Assembly: GCF_947172395.1 (NCBI RefSeq) | Contig: NC_069083.1 | Coordinates: forward strand, 11,440,501 to 11,504,500 | DNA length: 64,000 nt | Source of the DNA: Bicyclus anynana | Lineage: Eukaryota; Arthropoda; Insecta; Lepidoptera; Nymphalidae | Reading direction: 5' to 3' | Shown: in pieces, positions 22,711 to 34,099 of the stretch | Numbering within the stretch: position 1 is the first letter of the stretch | Layout of the letters: every line of letters starts with the position of its first letter | Notes under the pieces: model-generated | Databases searched by the model: none | The model's input: the letters and a program-made list of their open reading frames with translations, nothing else | What the model was told of the DNA's origin: nothing | Program-made: the position numbers and the translations under genes

Positions 22711-24858
22711 AGTTTTTTTTTTCAATAAAATATTGCATTTATATTTTTTTTTTTAATAAAATATTTGTTTGAAGGTAAAGTAAGTAAATTCCATGTTTAT
22801 TTTGTAACCTGTAACCAAAATTCGTGATTACCTATTGCAGTTTTGTCAATAAAACCTTAATAATTTATATTTCGACCACTCGGCAATCACTTGTGTTAAT
22901 AACTCTCTTAATATACGTACACTTTTTTATAAAATATTTTAAGTTATATTTTGGAATATGTTCAAAATAAACAGTCTCGCTCCAGCCGCTTAATTTGGCG
23001 GTTTCCATGCCAGTGAGTAATTAAACGATTGTTTGCCATTTTGCGATAATTAATGTTGGCGAGTTTGATTTGCGCTAATTATCGGCGTGCATTAAAATAT
23101 TAATTCTGTATATTGCTTTGAACAGTAATAATTTGATTTTTCAAATAAGTGATTTGCTGTTTGCTCGGCTAAATTAGTTTGAACTCTAATAATTGCGTTC
23201 ACGTTTATTTACTCGCGATAGTTACTGCAAATAAAATAGAGGCGGGTAGGCAGGTACAATAATTAGCTGGTTAGACATAGACTAATAAATTAGACAGACG
23301 GTTTCTTCTTGTCAAACAACTGAAGCAGGTTCATGGTGCCGAGTATCTGTATTACTGATAAGTGTATTGACAGAAATGGCGACGTAGCTTCGTATGTGCA
23401 TCTATGTTCGTGTCGGCGTTTACCCACTTGAACGCCCTGGGATATACGTATGTCCGGTAAATTTAGCGTGGCAATACTTTTGTCACTGTAAATTTTATTT
23501 AAACTGTGGCATTTTCTACGTTGCACTCTAATTGTAGAGTGCCTTTTTCCTATTGACAATATAGAAACTTGTCACTTGTCATTTGTCAAAATTTGATTTT
23601 TGAAGTTTGAAGTTGTTGGTTTTAAGGTTAATTTAATGATCGAAATTTAATGATTTTGTTAATGAATCTCTAAGTTCTTAAGGTTTTTTATTCTAGAAAA
23701 TGTGTACTTTAATCTGGTGTATAAATGTCTTAGTGTTGTGTAAGAAAAGATTGAATAATTTTGAAATAGTTTATAAGTTTATAAGTTATAAGTATATTAT
23801 AAACAAAAAAAAAATAAAAGTCAACGTTTAACATTTTTTATTAAAGGTAGATATTCGTTGGCGGTTTAAATACAACGGTAAAGTTATTCTCTGTATTCTC
23901 CTTTATTTTTAAATATGTGCGATACTCAAGTCGTCGTAACGTTTTTAGTAGGTCGGCATCTGTCGAATTTTGGTAATTTTTGGGGATTTTTGGGGAACGG
24001 GGCTAATCGGGGCGTTTGTCTATATAATATCTGGTTGATATCATGGTCGTACCAATGATTACGTATATAATATGGGAACAGTTCCCACTTGTTAGTTCAT
24101 GAGACGGTGTCTGGACTTTTTATTACGTCTATGTAGTTAGGTATACAATAAATGCAGTTGTTTATCGTTAGTTCGGGATTTCCTTTAAACATATAACATA
24201 GTAGTTACGCTTAATCCCTTAATAGTCCAGTGTCACTAGTCCCCGAGTTGTTGTCCTGTTATTCCGAATTAAAAAAAAAAATAAAAAAAAAAGAAAAAAA
24301 GCCTACCCTAACCACCCTGCAAATTACTTATATCTAAAAAAAACTTGAGAGTTGTCCAGGGACACCCGGATGTAACGAAGTTCCTTTCGATAATTATTTT
24401 TTTCGATTAAAGTATTCACTTAGTTTGAATTATCACATACCTAATATGAATCCGTATTCTAACTACCTTGAATTCTGTATTACATGTATATCTCTAATAT
24501 AATTAAAATAACACTCGGAGCAAAAGTCTAATAATGTCGTCGAAGAATGGAGAAGAAAAGTTCTAACAAGTAAAGTTCGCAAAGAAAAGTAGGTATTAAA
24601 ATTCTCAGTGCATTTGACCAAATGAACCAAGTTTTTACAAAACGTCGGCTACGGAGGAAGGTGTTGATTCAATATTAAATTATTTTCAGGTACCTATTTG
24701 TAAAAAAACGGAATTTAGAATAATATTGTAATAACTTATTAATCAAATAATATGAATTATAAAATCAGAACATAATATTATTATGGTTAATCAGAAGACT
24801 ATTGCATTTAATGATCTCTGATGATATCGTATAATAGTGTGCAAAAATTAAAAACAAC
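22711..24858. other. AT-rich DNA without recognised genes
   Basis: Includes CACTTGTCATTTGTCAAAATT at about 23573-23593 and an A-rich tract at 24268-24301. The region 23940-24190 (TTTGGGGAACGGGGC, then TACAATAAATGCAGTTG) has a loose LTR-end look but no matching partner. The frame at 23290-23559 has no recognised family. Confidence 0.35.
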
Positions 24859-25172
24859 TAAGGGAGAGACCACACGGTGCCGCTGCGGCGCCCTGCATAT
24901 AAATGGCAATGATATGCAACACGGTGCGTTGGTCTCATAGGAGACGCCCTTAGAGAGCTGTTCCGTCCTCTGTCTTTATTTCAACCTTCGGGTCTCATCA
25001 GGCGATGTTTCTGCGGTCGCCCAACCCCCTCGGTGTCGTCGTCGTCGTCAGGCACTTACTCAACAACTCAGAAAAAAAAAACGTGCGCTGCGGCGCCGCA
25101 CTCCGCGTGTGTACAGCGATGCGGCAAAACGTTCCGGCGCGGCGCCGTACCGCACCGTGTTGCCTCTTCTTA
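24859..25172. mobile_element. GC-rich element with terminal inverted repeats (MITE-like, 314 bp)
   Basis: The left end TAAGGGAGAGACCACACGGTG and the reverse complement of the right end (TAAGAAGAGGCAACACGGTG) match with a few changes. The interior is CpG-rich (GCGGCGCC, GGCGCGGCGCC). It is immediately followed by another left end. Confidence 0.7.
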
Positions 25173-25173
25173 G

Positions 25174-25206
25174 TAAGGGAGAGGCCACACGGTGCGGTGC
25201 GTTTAT
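25174..25206 (+). mobile_element. Truncated left end of a second copy of the same element
   Basis: TAAGGGAGAGGCCACACGGT followed by GCGGTGCG starts right after the preceding element and stops after about 30 bases. Confidence 0.6.
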
Positions 25207-25291
25207 ATTTTGTTTCTTTTATTTATGCAAGTATAATTTTTGTTGTTGCAAGTAAACATTGTTTGAGTTTTTGTATCGTTTATAATTTAGT

Positions 25292-25338
25292 GTGTAGATA
25301 ACATAACATCTTTAGTAAAGATGTTACGTTATCTACAC
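25292..25338. repeat. 47-bp palindrome with one mismatched pair
   Basis: GTGTAGATAACATAACATC on the left pairs with GATGTTACGTTATCTACAC on the right around a central AGT; only the pair 25303/25327 fails. Confidence 0.9.
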
Positions 25339-25796
25339 GGTAAACTAATCATTTTACATTTAGGTATATACATAACTCAAATAATATTAAAACATCCTCC
25401 AATAATATATACTAAAGTGCCAAAAACACTAAAAAAATCCCGGACTTATAAACAAGGTCGAATACAGAACATTTTTTTAATTTTTTTTAAGATGATTTAA
25501 AAATATGTGTTACAAGTTACAATAAAAGTCTTGTGAAATAAATAGAACACGTTTGGTTGCAGAAAATGACTTAAGTTGTAAAGTCGCAAAGCTAAATATA
25601 AATTGTATACAAGTTGCGCGAAATGTGAGCAAGTTCGTGGAGGGGATAGTTTTTGTTCTCAGACTCGTTGTAGTTGTTCCATTATTAGTTTCCAACTTAT
25701 CGAGTTTAGGATTTTCGGTCTAGTTTACTATTACTACGTTTAAATTAGATATTGTGTTGTACTAACAAAACTTTTCGAATGATGAGTTTTGATTCA

Positions 25797-25978
25797 TCAC
25801 TATCATCATTAACAGTCGATGGACGTCCACTGCTGGACATAGGCCTCTTGCATGGACTTCTTAACACAATGGTCTCGAGCCGCCAGCATCCAGCAGCTCC
25901 CTGCAACCTACATGATATCGTCGATCGATCAACACTGCGCTTTCCTGTGTAGGTACGTCAGTCAGCACCTTGGGACCC
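25797..25978 (-). pseudogene. RTE-like LINE 3' end
   Basis: Antisense of the common end: ATCATCATT tail, CGATGGACGTCCACTGCTGG, CGAGCCGCCAGCATCCAGCAG and CACCTTGGGACCC. Same element end as at 48007, where the coding frame is clearer. Confidence 0.8.
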
Positions 25979-25984
25979 TAAAAC

Positions 25985-26175
25985 ATATCTATACTAATAT
26001 TATAAGGCTGAAGAGTTTGTTTGTTTGATTGATTGAACGCGCTAATCTTAGGAAGTACTGGTCCGATTTGAAAAATTCTTTCAGTGTTAGATAGACCATT
26101 TATCGAGGAAGGCTATGAGCTGCAATGTTTTCGAAATTCATTGAATCTAATATTATGAAGTGTTAGTTTTAAAAC
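25985..26175 (-). repeat. Repeat family T, antisense copy
   Basis: ATCTATACTAATATTATAAG, a TTTG microsatellite, GAACGCGCTAATCTTAGG and ACTGGTCCGATTTGAAAA reverse the copy at 58025. Confidence 0.75.
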
Positions 26176-26271
26176 AGCAGTGCTTCAAAAAATATTCCAT
26201 GAGTAAGGTCTACTGAAAGCGTCAGTGCATTATTCCACAAAAGTTTTCTTAAATTTAACATTTAATTTAAA

Positions 26272-26479
26272 ATCATCATCATCATCATCAAATCAATATT
26301 CGGCTCACTGTTGAGCATGTGCTCTAAGAATAAGAGATGTTAGGCTAATAGTCCTCCATGCAGACCCAATGTGGATTGGCAGACTTCACACACGTAGAAA
26401 ATTGTTTATCAAGTATGCAGGTTTCCTCACGATGTTATTTCTTCACCGCTTGAGACACTTAATATTTGATGTCTTAAAA
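26272..26479 (-). repeat. SINE family A, antisense, head missing
   Basis: ATCATCATCATCATCA tail, TTCGGCTCACTGTTGAGC, GATTGGCAGACTTCACACAC and CACCGCTTGAGACACTTAA; the tRNA-like head is absent. Confidence 0.85.
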
Positions 26480-26530
26480 AATTCGTTTAGAGAATAATTC
26501 GAAAGAAAAATCGGAAAAAAAGTTTAAAAA

Positions 26531-26635
26531 GTGTCGTGACAGCCCAGTGTTTATGACCTCTGCCTTCGATTCAGAAGGCGTAGGTTCGAATCCGGTCCGG
26601 GGCATACACCACCTTTCCAGTTATATTTAATTTCT
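26531..26635 (+). repeat. SINE family A, head only
   Basis: CGTGACAGCCCAGTGTTTATG (A box region), GGTTCGAATCCGG (B box) and GGGGCATACACCACC, then lost. It sits just right of an antisense copy that lacks its head. Confidence 0.85.
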
Positions 26636-26639
26636 TTGA

Positions 26640-27688
26640 AAAAAAAATATACTTATTTATGGCATTTGGCAGGGAAGCGTCTGGTGTTTAAGAAATATTA
26701 AATTATAATAATGAAATGCTCATAAATTATTATCATGATGAATCATTCAGTAGATTAAATCGGTTCAGTAAATGTAGTCTATCGAAAATTGTACTCGAAG
26801 GCTGCTGGTTCATACGAGGAGGTGCTTCGACGCAATTAACTTGATTTATAGCAGACATTTACTTATTCAGCTGCACTGTTACTATGCAGAGAACACGCAA
26901 CGGCTTCGCTCCTTAAAAATATTCATTGTAGCTTTAAAATTGCTATTTAGCAACTTTGAGCTTTATAACGTACAATTTAGGGTAGACAATAATTCTCAAC
27001 GCAAGTGTTTTTCTCAACGAGCAAGCTATTTCGATAGATAGCCTACGGGGCATCTTTTACACTCACCGTACGGTACATTTCGTTTAAATTTAGTTTCGCC
27101 TGTAACGAAGCTGCTTTACTTTACGAACTGACTTCAAAATTACACCAGAGTATGAATATGGTAATGCCTTGTATTGGACTCGAGTCTCGACTACTATCAA
27201 GATTGATTTACATTCAGAACCGCTCGCTATACCCGCACTTCCCTGTAATAAAGCAATTAAGTTCCACAGCGTATTTCCTATCCAGAACACCACATATTTC
27301 CTTATTAAACAAAAGCTTCAAAAATGCTTCGGTGCCACTATAACAGACATAAATCAAACGTGGATGAAACACGATACATATATTTTACACAAGGGATTCT
27401 GTTTATTGCCGCGATATTTTTACGCTACTAAAACTGCATTGTTACTGCGCTCCAAAATAATTTAAATTCAATGCAGCGGAGTAGAATTTATAAGGAAATA
27501 TAGAATACACATGCGGACTAAATGAGTTATCAATCTTTTATTTTCTCCAACTCGTAAAATTATATCATGCACAAAGTAATGGAACAAGGCACATGGCTTC
27601 AGATGTACCTTCATATTATAGGTATATGCAGCCATTTTTATTAAAATAACAGATTTTGGCTTTGTGGCACCCTTTCCTGGACTGGACC
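26640..27688. other. AT-rich DNA, no gene seen
   Basis: Frames at 27090-27465 on both strands overlap each other and show no family features. Confidence 0.35.
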
Positions 27689-27905
27689 CTTTTTTTTTAT
27701 TCTTTACAAGTTAGCCCTTGATTACAATCTCACCTGATGGTAAGTGATGATGCAATCTAAGATGGAAGCGGACTAACTTGTTAGGATAAGGATGAAAATC
27801 CACACCCCCTTTCGGTTTCTACACGATATCGTACCGGAACGCTAAATCACTTGGCGGTACGTCTTTGCCGGTAGGGTGGCCACGGCCGAAGCCTCCCACC
27901 AGCCA
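27689..27905 (-). repeat. SINE family B, head truncated
   Basis: Poly-T, TCACCTGATGGTAAGTGATG, CTAAATCACTTGGCGGTACG and CACGGCCGAAGCCTCCCACC; it breaks off where the tRNA-like part should begin. Confidence 0.88.
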
Positions 27906-28137
27906 AAAAATATAAACAATAAGAGTTCCAGCGAACGGTTTCCATGAAACTAAGTGTCTGGTGACTTGGGACATAATCTCTCACGTTATCCCGACAGAAA
28001 ATATAACATACCTACTAGGATTATTGCATGATCTTTGGGATTTTCTACCTTCCAAAGTCACCATGATCAAAACTCTATAGTTGTCTACCTTATCTATATA
28101 TCTATCGTAAGCTTTTTAGCTTTTTTTTTTTATTAAA

Positions 28138-28375
28138 ACTAGCGGACGCCCGCGACTTTATCTGCGTGGAAATCAGTTTTTTACAAATCCCTCGGGAACC
28201 ATGAGTTTTTCCAGGATACAATTAGCCTATGTGTTAATCCAGAGTGAAATTTACCAGCCAAATCGCTTCAGTAGCTGCAGCGTAAGGGAGGAACAAACAT
28301 ACACATACTTACACACACTTTCGCCAACAACACTTTAGTGTGATACCCGTGCGAAGCCGGAGCGAGCCGCTATGT
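28138..28375 (+). repeat. CTAGCGGACGCC-type repeat (family T3), near-complete
   Basis: Starts AACTAGCGGACGCCCGCGAC, contains AGCCTATGTGTTAATCCAGA and AATCGCTTCAGTAGCTGCAG, and ends in ACATAC-rich sequence and CCGTGCGAAGCCGGAGCG. Confidence 0.8.
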
Positions 28376-28985
28376 TTTTTTATACAACGTTCACAAATTG
28401 TAAACCTTCTTCTTCAATCACTCTATCTATTAAAAAAAAACCCCATTAAAATCCGTTGCGTAGTTTTAAAAATTTAAGCATACATAGGGACATAAGAGAA
28501 ATAAGAGATATAAAGAGAAAGCAACTTTGTTTTAAACTAAAAGGCTTTTGCTTCATTAGTAGGAAAGGTTTGATAAAATCGTCCCCGCTACTTGCATGTA
28601 AGTCCTCAGTCTATATCAGCAAACTACTACATTAAAAAAAATTGATACCATATTTGGTATACGAAAAGATCCAAAAATATGGACTTAATTTGAAAAAGAC
28701 ATGCATAATATAGGAATGATTTTTAGGGTGGTTTCTTTTGTTGTAGCTATTCTGTACATATAGGTATCTATTAATATGAGTCTGCAATATTAAATATAAG
28801 AGGATCATTGTGTAATATTTTCTGGATTTTTCTTGACCAGTTACAACATAACGCAACTTTTATTCTCACTAACAGAGTTACGAAACGAATGAGTACAAAA
28901 TGAGAGTTGAGCGTGATACAAAATGCACGCCGGAATGACGTAGTACTAAGATATTTTTGTGAAGTACTTAAAACAATGTTCTTTG
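28376..28985. other. AT-rich DNA, no gene seen
   Basis: No recognised feature; the frame at 28632-28856 is low-information. Confidence 0.35.
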
Positions 28986-29017
28986 TTTCAGGTCCTTCAT
29001 AAACCTATTCTCGTACC

Positions 29018-29135
29018 TTTACAGTGTTTTTCAGATAGCATGGGTACGGTGACAGTTGCCTGTATGTCGTTCATAATACGTACTACTATCGTGAATCGCG
29101 ACCAACTTTCAAGAGTGAAACGAACTGTCACACGC
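29018..29135 (+). repeat. Dispersed repeat G, copy 2
   Basis: Reads QCFSDSMGTVTVACMSFIIR then VNRDQLSRVKRTVTR; the inverted counterpart of 22510-22650. Relative to that copy it has an in-frame one-codon difference (SMGTVTV against TVTV). Confidence 0.6.
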
Positions 29136-29479
29136 ACCATCCCACATGAAGCCTTATAGATTTAGACCACGTACTCTATGAAATATAGCTAGATACTTAG
29201 GTGAAATTAGTAGTAATTTATTTTTTAGACTCAAGGTAAAGGCGTTCGCGAATTAAACTTCAAACATAAAATAACAGCTAAATTTAACACCACTTTGCTT
29301 ATAGGAATATTTTATCTGCATGATGGTTTTTTGACGCAATATCAATTAAAGTTTATATCTACCGCTTGCATTGTATCTCCGATCCGATAATACCATGTGG
29401 GTACGTATAATACGTACATAAAAATCATAACTCATAGAAACCGCACCGCTCCCGCACGCAATACGTAGCTTCTTTAGGT

Positions 29480-29512
29480 AATTAGTCACACCAATTCATG
29501 GTGTGACTAATT
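29480..29512. repeat. Perfect 13-bp-arm hairpin
   Basis: AATTAGTCACACC (29480-29492) and GGTGTGACTAATT (29500-29512) around a 7-nt loop. Confidence 0.85.
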
Positions 29513-29773
29513 GACGTCCAGATCAATTATTATGTCCGACTATGACTATCGTCGACATATTATATCTGTTCATTCAATTGCTATAACCGAGTGGACCTGG
29601 GCGCTGGAGTGGAATTGAGCCAACAATTTGAACTGCGTAGCTAGACGTCAACCATCGAGTGTCTAGATTGCGGTAAGTGAAGCTTGGCAAATTCGTTCGG
29701 AACACTCCCAATGTTACGCTCGGGCCGGGGGGCGTGTAGCGATGAATGAAAAACCCCAGACTGATGCACTTTA

Positions 29774-29885
29774 CTTTCCCGCACAACTGCGTGGGTGTGA
29801 AATCACACCCGTGTAGTCTTTACCCCTGTCGCCCGCAAATCATGGGAGTGTTATCAACGAACTTGCCAGACAATAGTCGTAATTA
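29774..29885 (-). repeat. GC-rich dispersed repeat, inverted copy of 689-739
   Basis: CCTGTCGCCCGCAAATCATG and GGAGTGTTATCAACGAACTT followed by GCCA are the reverse complement of the first copy; a small palindrome GGTGTGAAATCACACC precedes it. Confidence 0.6.
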
Positions 29886-30299
29886 GATGTTTGCTTTTTA
29901 AATATTGTCATTCTTAAGTGTAACACAGTAATTAAATATATCAGGTACACGTACAGTTTATCGGTTTATTGTACGATGCGGTTTCGCTTGGATCAGCTAC
30001 GACCTTAAAGCTTTGTTTAGGGAATGGTAAAATTTGTTAACAGTTTTCGAAAATTTTATCGTAGTACTTTTAGGTTATAGCTAAAATTTCGCTGTCCGAG
30101 TTTATTTCAAATTTGTAACTCGAATTGCGTAACTTTTGCTTTTTACGCGAACCTGCCACGTAAAGTTTCGATACGTTGGTCGTTGTTAGCGCCATAAACT
30201 GTTTGACACTCCGCACGTACCTACTCGTCCCAATCTTGTACAGACCGACATGAAAACTTTATACTTTACCCAGTATTTTAACGAATTACGTGGATTCGA

Positions 30300-30620
30300 C
30301 TGCCCCTTTGGTCCAGTGGTGGACTTGTTTGGTATCATGTGTGGCTTCGGATTACGAGTCCTGGGTAAGAAAATGAAATACTGAACTTATTCTACTAATA
30401 AATTTTCAGTAAAAATTCTCAGGCCAGATTTTACTTAGTAGGCTAACGAATTACGTGGAATTATTTGTCCCGTTGGTTCAGTGGTGGACTTCACTGGTGG
30501 TCACAGTGGTCACTAGGTCCTGGGTTCGAGTCCTCGATGGGGCTATGAAATACTAAGCTTTTTTCTTCTAAGAAATATTTAGTAAAAAATTCTCAGCCCG
30601 GAGTTGGGAAGTGTGTGGTG
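30300..30620 (+). repeat. Two tandem tRNA-derived SINE units
   Basis: First unit: TTTGGTCCAGTGGTGGACTT then GGATTACGAGTCCTGG. Second unit from about 30458: TTGGTTCAGTGGTGGACTTC, then GGGTTCGAGTCC (B box) and GGGGCTATGAAATACTAAGC. Both have A-box-like starts and TAAAAATTCTCAG downstream. Confidence 0.65.
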
Positions 30621-30839
30621 CTAAAATATTTGTCTTACAGAGTATGCTCAGTTATAAGTATAATTCATCTCTAGTTTCCTTTCAGGAGATTTGACTCCGC
30701 TTGGGTCTTTTTGACACCGTGACTTTAATTTATCTTTGGTTGTTTCGATCATGGACTAGATCAAAGTGACCTCGTATAACCACGAAAGCCTGGTTTGATA
30801 GCACAGGCTATATTCGACTCTTTTCACTACGTACTAGAC

Positions 30840-31015
30840 CCAGTTTTTTTTTTTTTAAAAAGAAAATTTGCCATATCTTTTATAACTTCCTCCAACTAAT
30901 CGGAAAAGACTGTGCTTGGAGTGGGTACGACAATAGGGCAACGGGGTGAGGATTGAACCACCATTCTTCGGTGATGAGTCTAACCACTCTTACCGTTGGG
31001 CTATTGAGGCTTATA
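30840..31015 (-). repeat. SINE family E, antisense
   Basis: GGAGTGGGTACGACAATAGG, GAGGATTGAACCACCATTC (antisense B box) and CCACTCTTACCGTTGGGCTA (antisense A box). The sense copy is at 39713-39855. Confidence 0.75.
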
Positions 31016-31281
31016 TAGTATAGTTGAAGTTACGCCTTTCACACGATAAAAAGGTCTATGTTTTTACCACTATTGAGACACGGTGGGGCTATTTAGACCG
31101 CGTATCTCATCGAACTTGTAAAAAACACCACCTTAAAATAGCGCATATCCTCTTGGAACATAAAGCGACAAAATACGCTTTGCAGTCGGGTCGGATTTAA
31201 AATACGTCTGTTGCCGCGTATACAAAATGTTTGTGTTGTTATTTATTGCTGCGTGCGACAACGTTTGATATATCGGAGCAA

Positions 31282-32340
31282 TTTATTTGTTTTTTGTTGA
31301 TGGTTTCGGATTTCATAATTGAAAACTTTGAAATGTTTGACAATAGTATAACAATGTTCAATACAGTTAGTAATATCCATTGTAGTTTCTTTTTCTATTT
31401 TTTTAGCCGACTTCAACAATTGAGAGGTTAATCTATACTAGTATTATAAAGCTTGAGAGTTTGTTTGTTTGTTTGCTTGAACGCGCTAATCTCAGGAAGT
31501 ACTGGTCCGATTTAAAAAAAATCTTTTAGTGATAAAAAGCCAATTTATTTGTTTTACACATTGTTGATGGTTTCGGATTTCATAATTGAAAACTTTGAAA
31601 TGTTTGACAATACTATAACAATGTTCAATACAGTTAGTAATATCCATTGTAGTTTTTTTCTATTTTTAGCCGACTTCAGCAAAGGAGAGGTTATTTTTTA
31701 TATTAGTATTTTTTTTTATTTTGTATAAGCAAGCGCTTAGCTGCAATCACGCCTGATGGTAAGCAGTGATGCAGCCTATGGTGGAACGCGCTTGCCTAGA
31801 AAATGCCTATTCACTCTTGACTTGAAGATACCCATGTTGTAGGAGGTGGGGAAAACGGAAGCTGAAAGAGCATTCCACATCTTTGCAGTACGTATAAGAA
31901 AATTTATAAAGCTATATAATATATAATTATAAAGCTGAAGAGTTTGTTTGCTTGAACGCGCTAATCTCAGGAACTACTGGTCCGATTTAAAAAAAATCTT
32001 TCAGTGATAAAAAGCCAATTTATTTGTTTTACACATTGTTGATGGTTTCGGATTTTATAATTGAAAACTTTGAAATGTTTGACAATGTTCAATAGTTCCA
32101 TGCAGTTAGTAATATCCCATAATGGTTTTTTTAATTTTCTATACTAGTATTATAAAGCTGAAGAGTTTTTTTATTTGTTTGCTTGAACGAACTAATCTCA
32201 GGAACCACTAGTCCGATTCAAAAAAATCTTTCAGTGATAAAAAACCTATCTATCGAGAAAGGCTATATATTACCTATTATCCCCGTATTCCTAAGCGAAC
32301 GGAAACCACGCGAGTGAAACCTCGCGGCGTTAGTTAGTTT
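31282..32340 (-). repeat. 266-bp tandem duplication (three copies), interrupted by another repeat
   Basis: GATGGTTTCGGATTTCATAA starts at 31299 and 31565 and GATGGTTTCGGATTTTATAA at 32041. The offsets are 266 and 476 bp; the extra 210 bp matches the unrelated repeat at 31710-31915. Units carry antisense family T ends (AGGAAGTACTGGTCCG) and ACAATGTTCAATACAGTTAG. Confidence 0.8.
31710..31915. mobile_element. Inserted dispersed repeat (SINE-like, family H)
   Basis: Poly-T start, GCTGCAATCACGCCTGATGG, GAACGCGCTTGCCTAGAAAA and AAGAGCATTCCACATCTTTG. A repeat type familiar from Lepidoptera; single copy here. It splits the 266-bp tandem array. Confidence 0.7.
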
Positions 32341-32559
32341 TACTTATTTAAAGACGCCTGAACCGATTTCACTCTTTCTTTCGTTACAAAAAGACATGAT
32401 ATGTAGCCAAAATTATCTTATGACCGATATCTTAGGCCTGCAGGAACTTTCTCTGGAGTAGCCAATAACAACTTGACAAACTATCATTTGTCAAGTCACT
32501 ATTGGATTGGATTTTTATTTTATATACTTAGATTTTATAATACTTAGTACCTAATATTT

Positions 32560-32680
32560 GATAATCATCATTATCGACCTATGGTCGGTTCACTGTTGGG
32601 CACGGGTCTCCTCTCAGAATGAGAGGAGTTAGGCTAATAACCACAACGGTGGCCCAATGCGGATTGGCAGACTTCACACT
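32560..32680 (-). repeat. SINE family A, antisense 3' fragment
   Basis: ATCATCATTATCGACC tail, TCCTCTCAGAATGAGAGG and GGATTGGCAGACTTCACAC, then truncated. Confidence 0.85.
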
Positions 32681-32689
32681 GTAACTGTT

Positions 32690-33370
32690 TCAAAATGCCT
32701 CATATAATTAATATAAGTTTATAAAACATGCATTTTATGAAGTGCTGATCTTCCAAAGGTTATATATATAATATTTTAATTAGTATGTGATCGTCTATTG
32801 ATTAGAACCTATTAATCAACGTTATGTCCTTAATAACACAAATACTTTTAAAGTCTAAGAGGTAACAGTTCTCGTATCACGTATTCCCTAAAATATAATT
32901 GATACACGAACTCTTCGTGGTTTATCAAAACATGAACTCTGAGTACGTTGATAAATGAGACACGTGATATTTATGATAGAATAAGAATACAATAAGAATT
33001 GTTGAATTAATGATGAAATGACACCAAAAATTAACAATAACAAGTAAACAATTGACTTATTTATAATATGAAGAAAAAGTAAGTGATTAAATACGAGTAC
33101 CTATTAGTTGTTTTGAATAAGCTAATAGAATAATGTTTTCAAGTTATCATCATTATCACGCTAAATCTATGTACCTACCGACGTCACTGGAGCATGAATA
33201 TGCTGATTCCTTGCACCGGACTTGTCTTGAAGATAGCTTTACATCTTCTCATAGAGTTACGTGCTCTAACCCGAGTTACACACCAATTAGATTTAAACTT
33301 TACCTAGAATGTAGCACCGTCATATTTTATCTATATTTTATGACGTTCCCTGGGTAATGGGGCGGGCCCT
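32690..33370. other. AT-rich DNA, no gene seen
   Basis: No recognised feature; the frame at 33133-33357 has no family signature. Confidence 0.35.
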
Positions 33371-33379
33371 AAAGTGAGA

Positions 33380-33745
33380 CGCTACATGCGTTGACACATT
33401 AGCACCGTGTCATATCAGGGAGACAGAATCAAGACCGAGAGAGCTCAAGTATGCCTCTCTGACAGAGAGTTACATATTTGTACTTTTTGCCGTGAAGACC
33501 CTTGGATCATGGAGTCGCAGTGCCAAAAAATTTTATCGAATCATTTCACCGCGGCTAGTTGCCTCGGCTGGTGACAGAAGGGCTGGCTCATTTTTTGTGC
33601 AAAGGATCTGCCTGGCTGTCCAGCGCGGAAATGCAGCCAGTATTCTTGCCACCATTCCACGTGGGCATGATTTTTATAATTATTAGAACAAGTTAGCTTA
33701 AGTTTCTTATTGTATTCTTTCTCAATAAAAAAAAATCTATAAAAT
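33380..33745 (+). pseudogene. LINE 3' end with C-terminal coding fragment and A-rich tail
   Basis: The frame 33492-33686 contains GSWSRSAKKFYRIISPRL, DRRAGSFFVQRICLAVQRGN and AASILATIPRGHDF before TAG. The QR(I/L)-LA-QRGNAAS(I/V)-L pattern is one recalled from C-termini of LINE-type reverse transcriptase ORFs. CAATAAAAAAAAATC at about 33723 fits the poly-A end. Only the 3' end remains. The LINE clade is not assigned. Confidence 0.7.
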
Positions 33746-33876
33746 ATACTGTGCTGTTGGACCTACTGCGGCGTCTACGGAAACAAATCCAAATTGACAA
33801 AACAAAAAAATATTCGTTTCCGAAAAAAAAATGTAATTGGATAGCAGTGGTGTTTTATCTTTATATCTTATAATAT

Positions 33877-34080
33877 TCATACCTGAGGTTTCGAAAAAAG
33901 GTTGTTGCTTGTAAAGGTTGTTACAGGGAGTCCAGTGAGTATCTTAACCTGGTCAGACCAGCGGGTAGGTGATCGGCCGCGTGGTCGTTTCCCCTCCACC
34001 TTGCCCACCACTATTACTTTTATTTTATCGGGAAGGCGACGGGCTATATGGCCAAAGTAACTCAAAATCCTCTGGTTCAA
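33877..34080 (-). pseudogene. LINE endonuclease-reverse-transcriptase C-terminal fragment
   Basis: RILSYFGHIARRLPD, then GKVEGKRPRGRSPTRWSDQV. The FGHI-RR and GKRPRGR-P-RW-DQ motifs recur in the region following the reverse transcriptase domain of insect non-LTR elements. It faces the previous LINE fragment tail to tail. Confidence 0.8.
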
Positions 34081-34099
34081 TTGAAAGTCTTGTGGAAAT

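Noticed and set aside
23940..24190. Possible solo LTR (ACAATAAATGCAGTT end)
   Set aside because: No matching second LTR, target duplication or defined termini visible.
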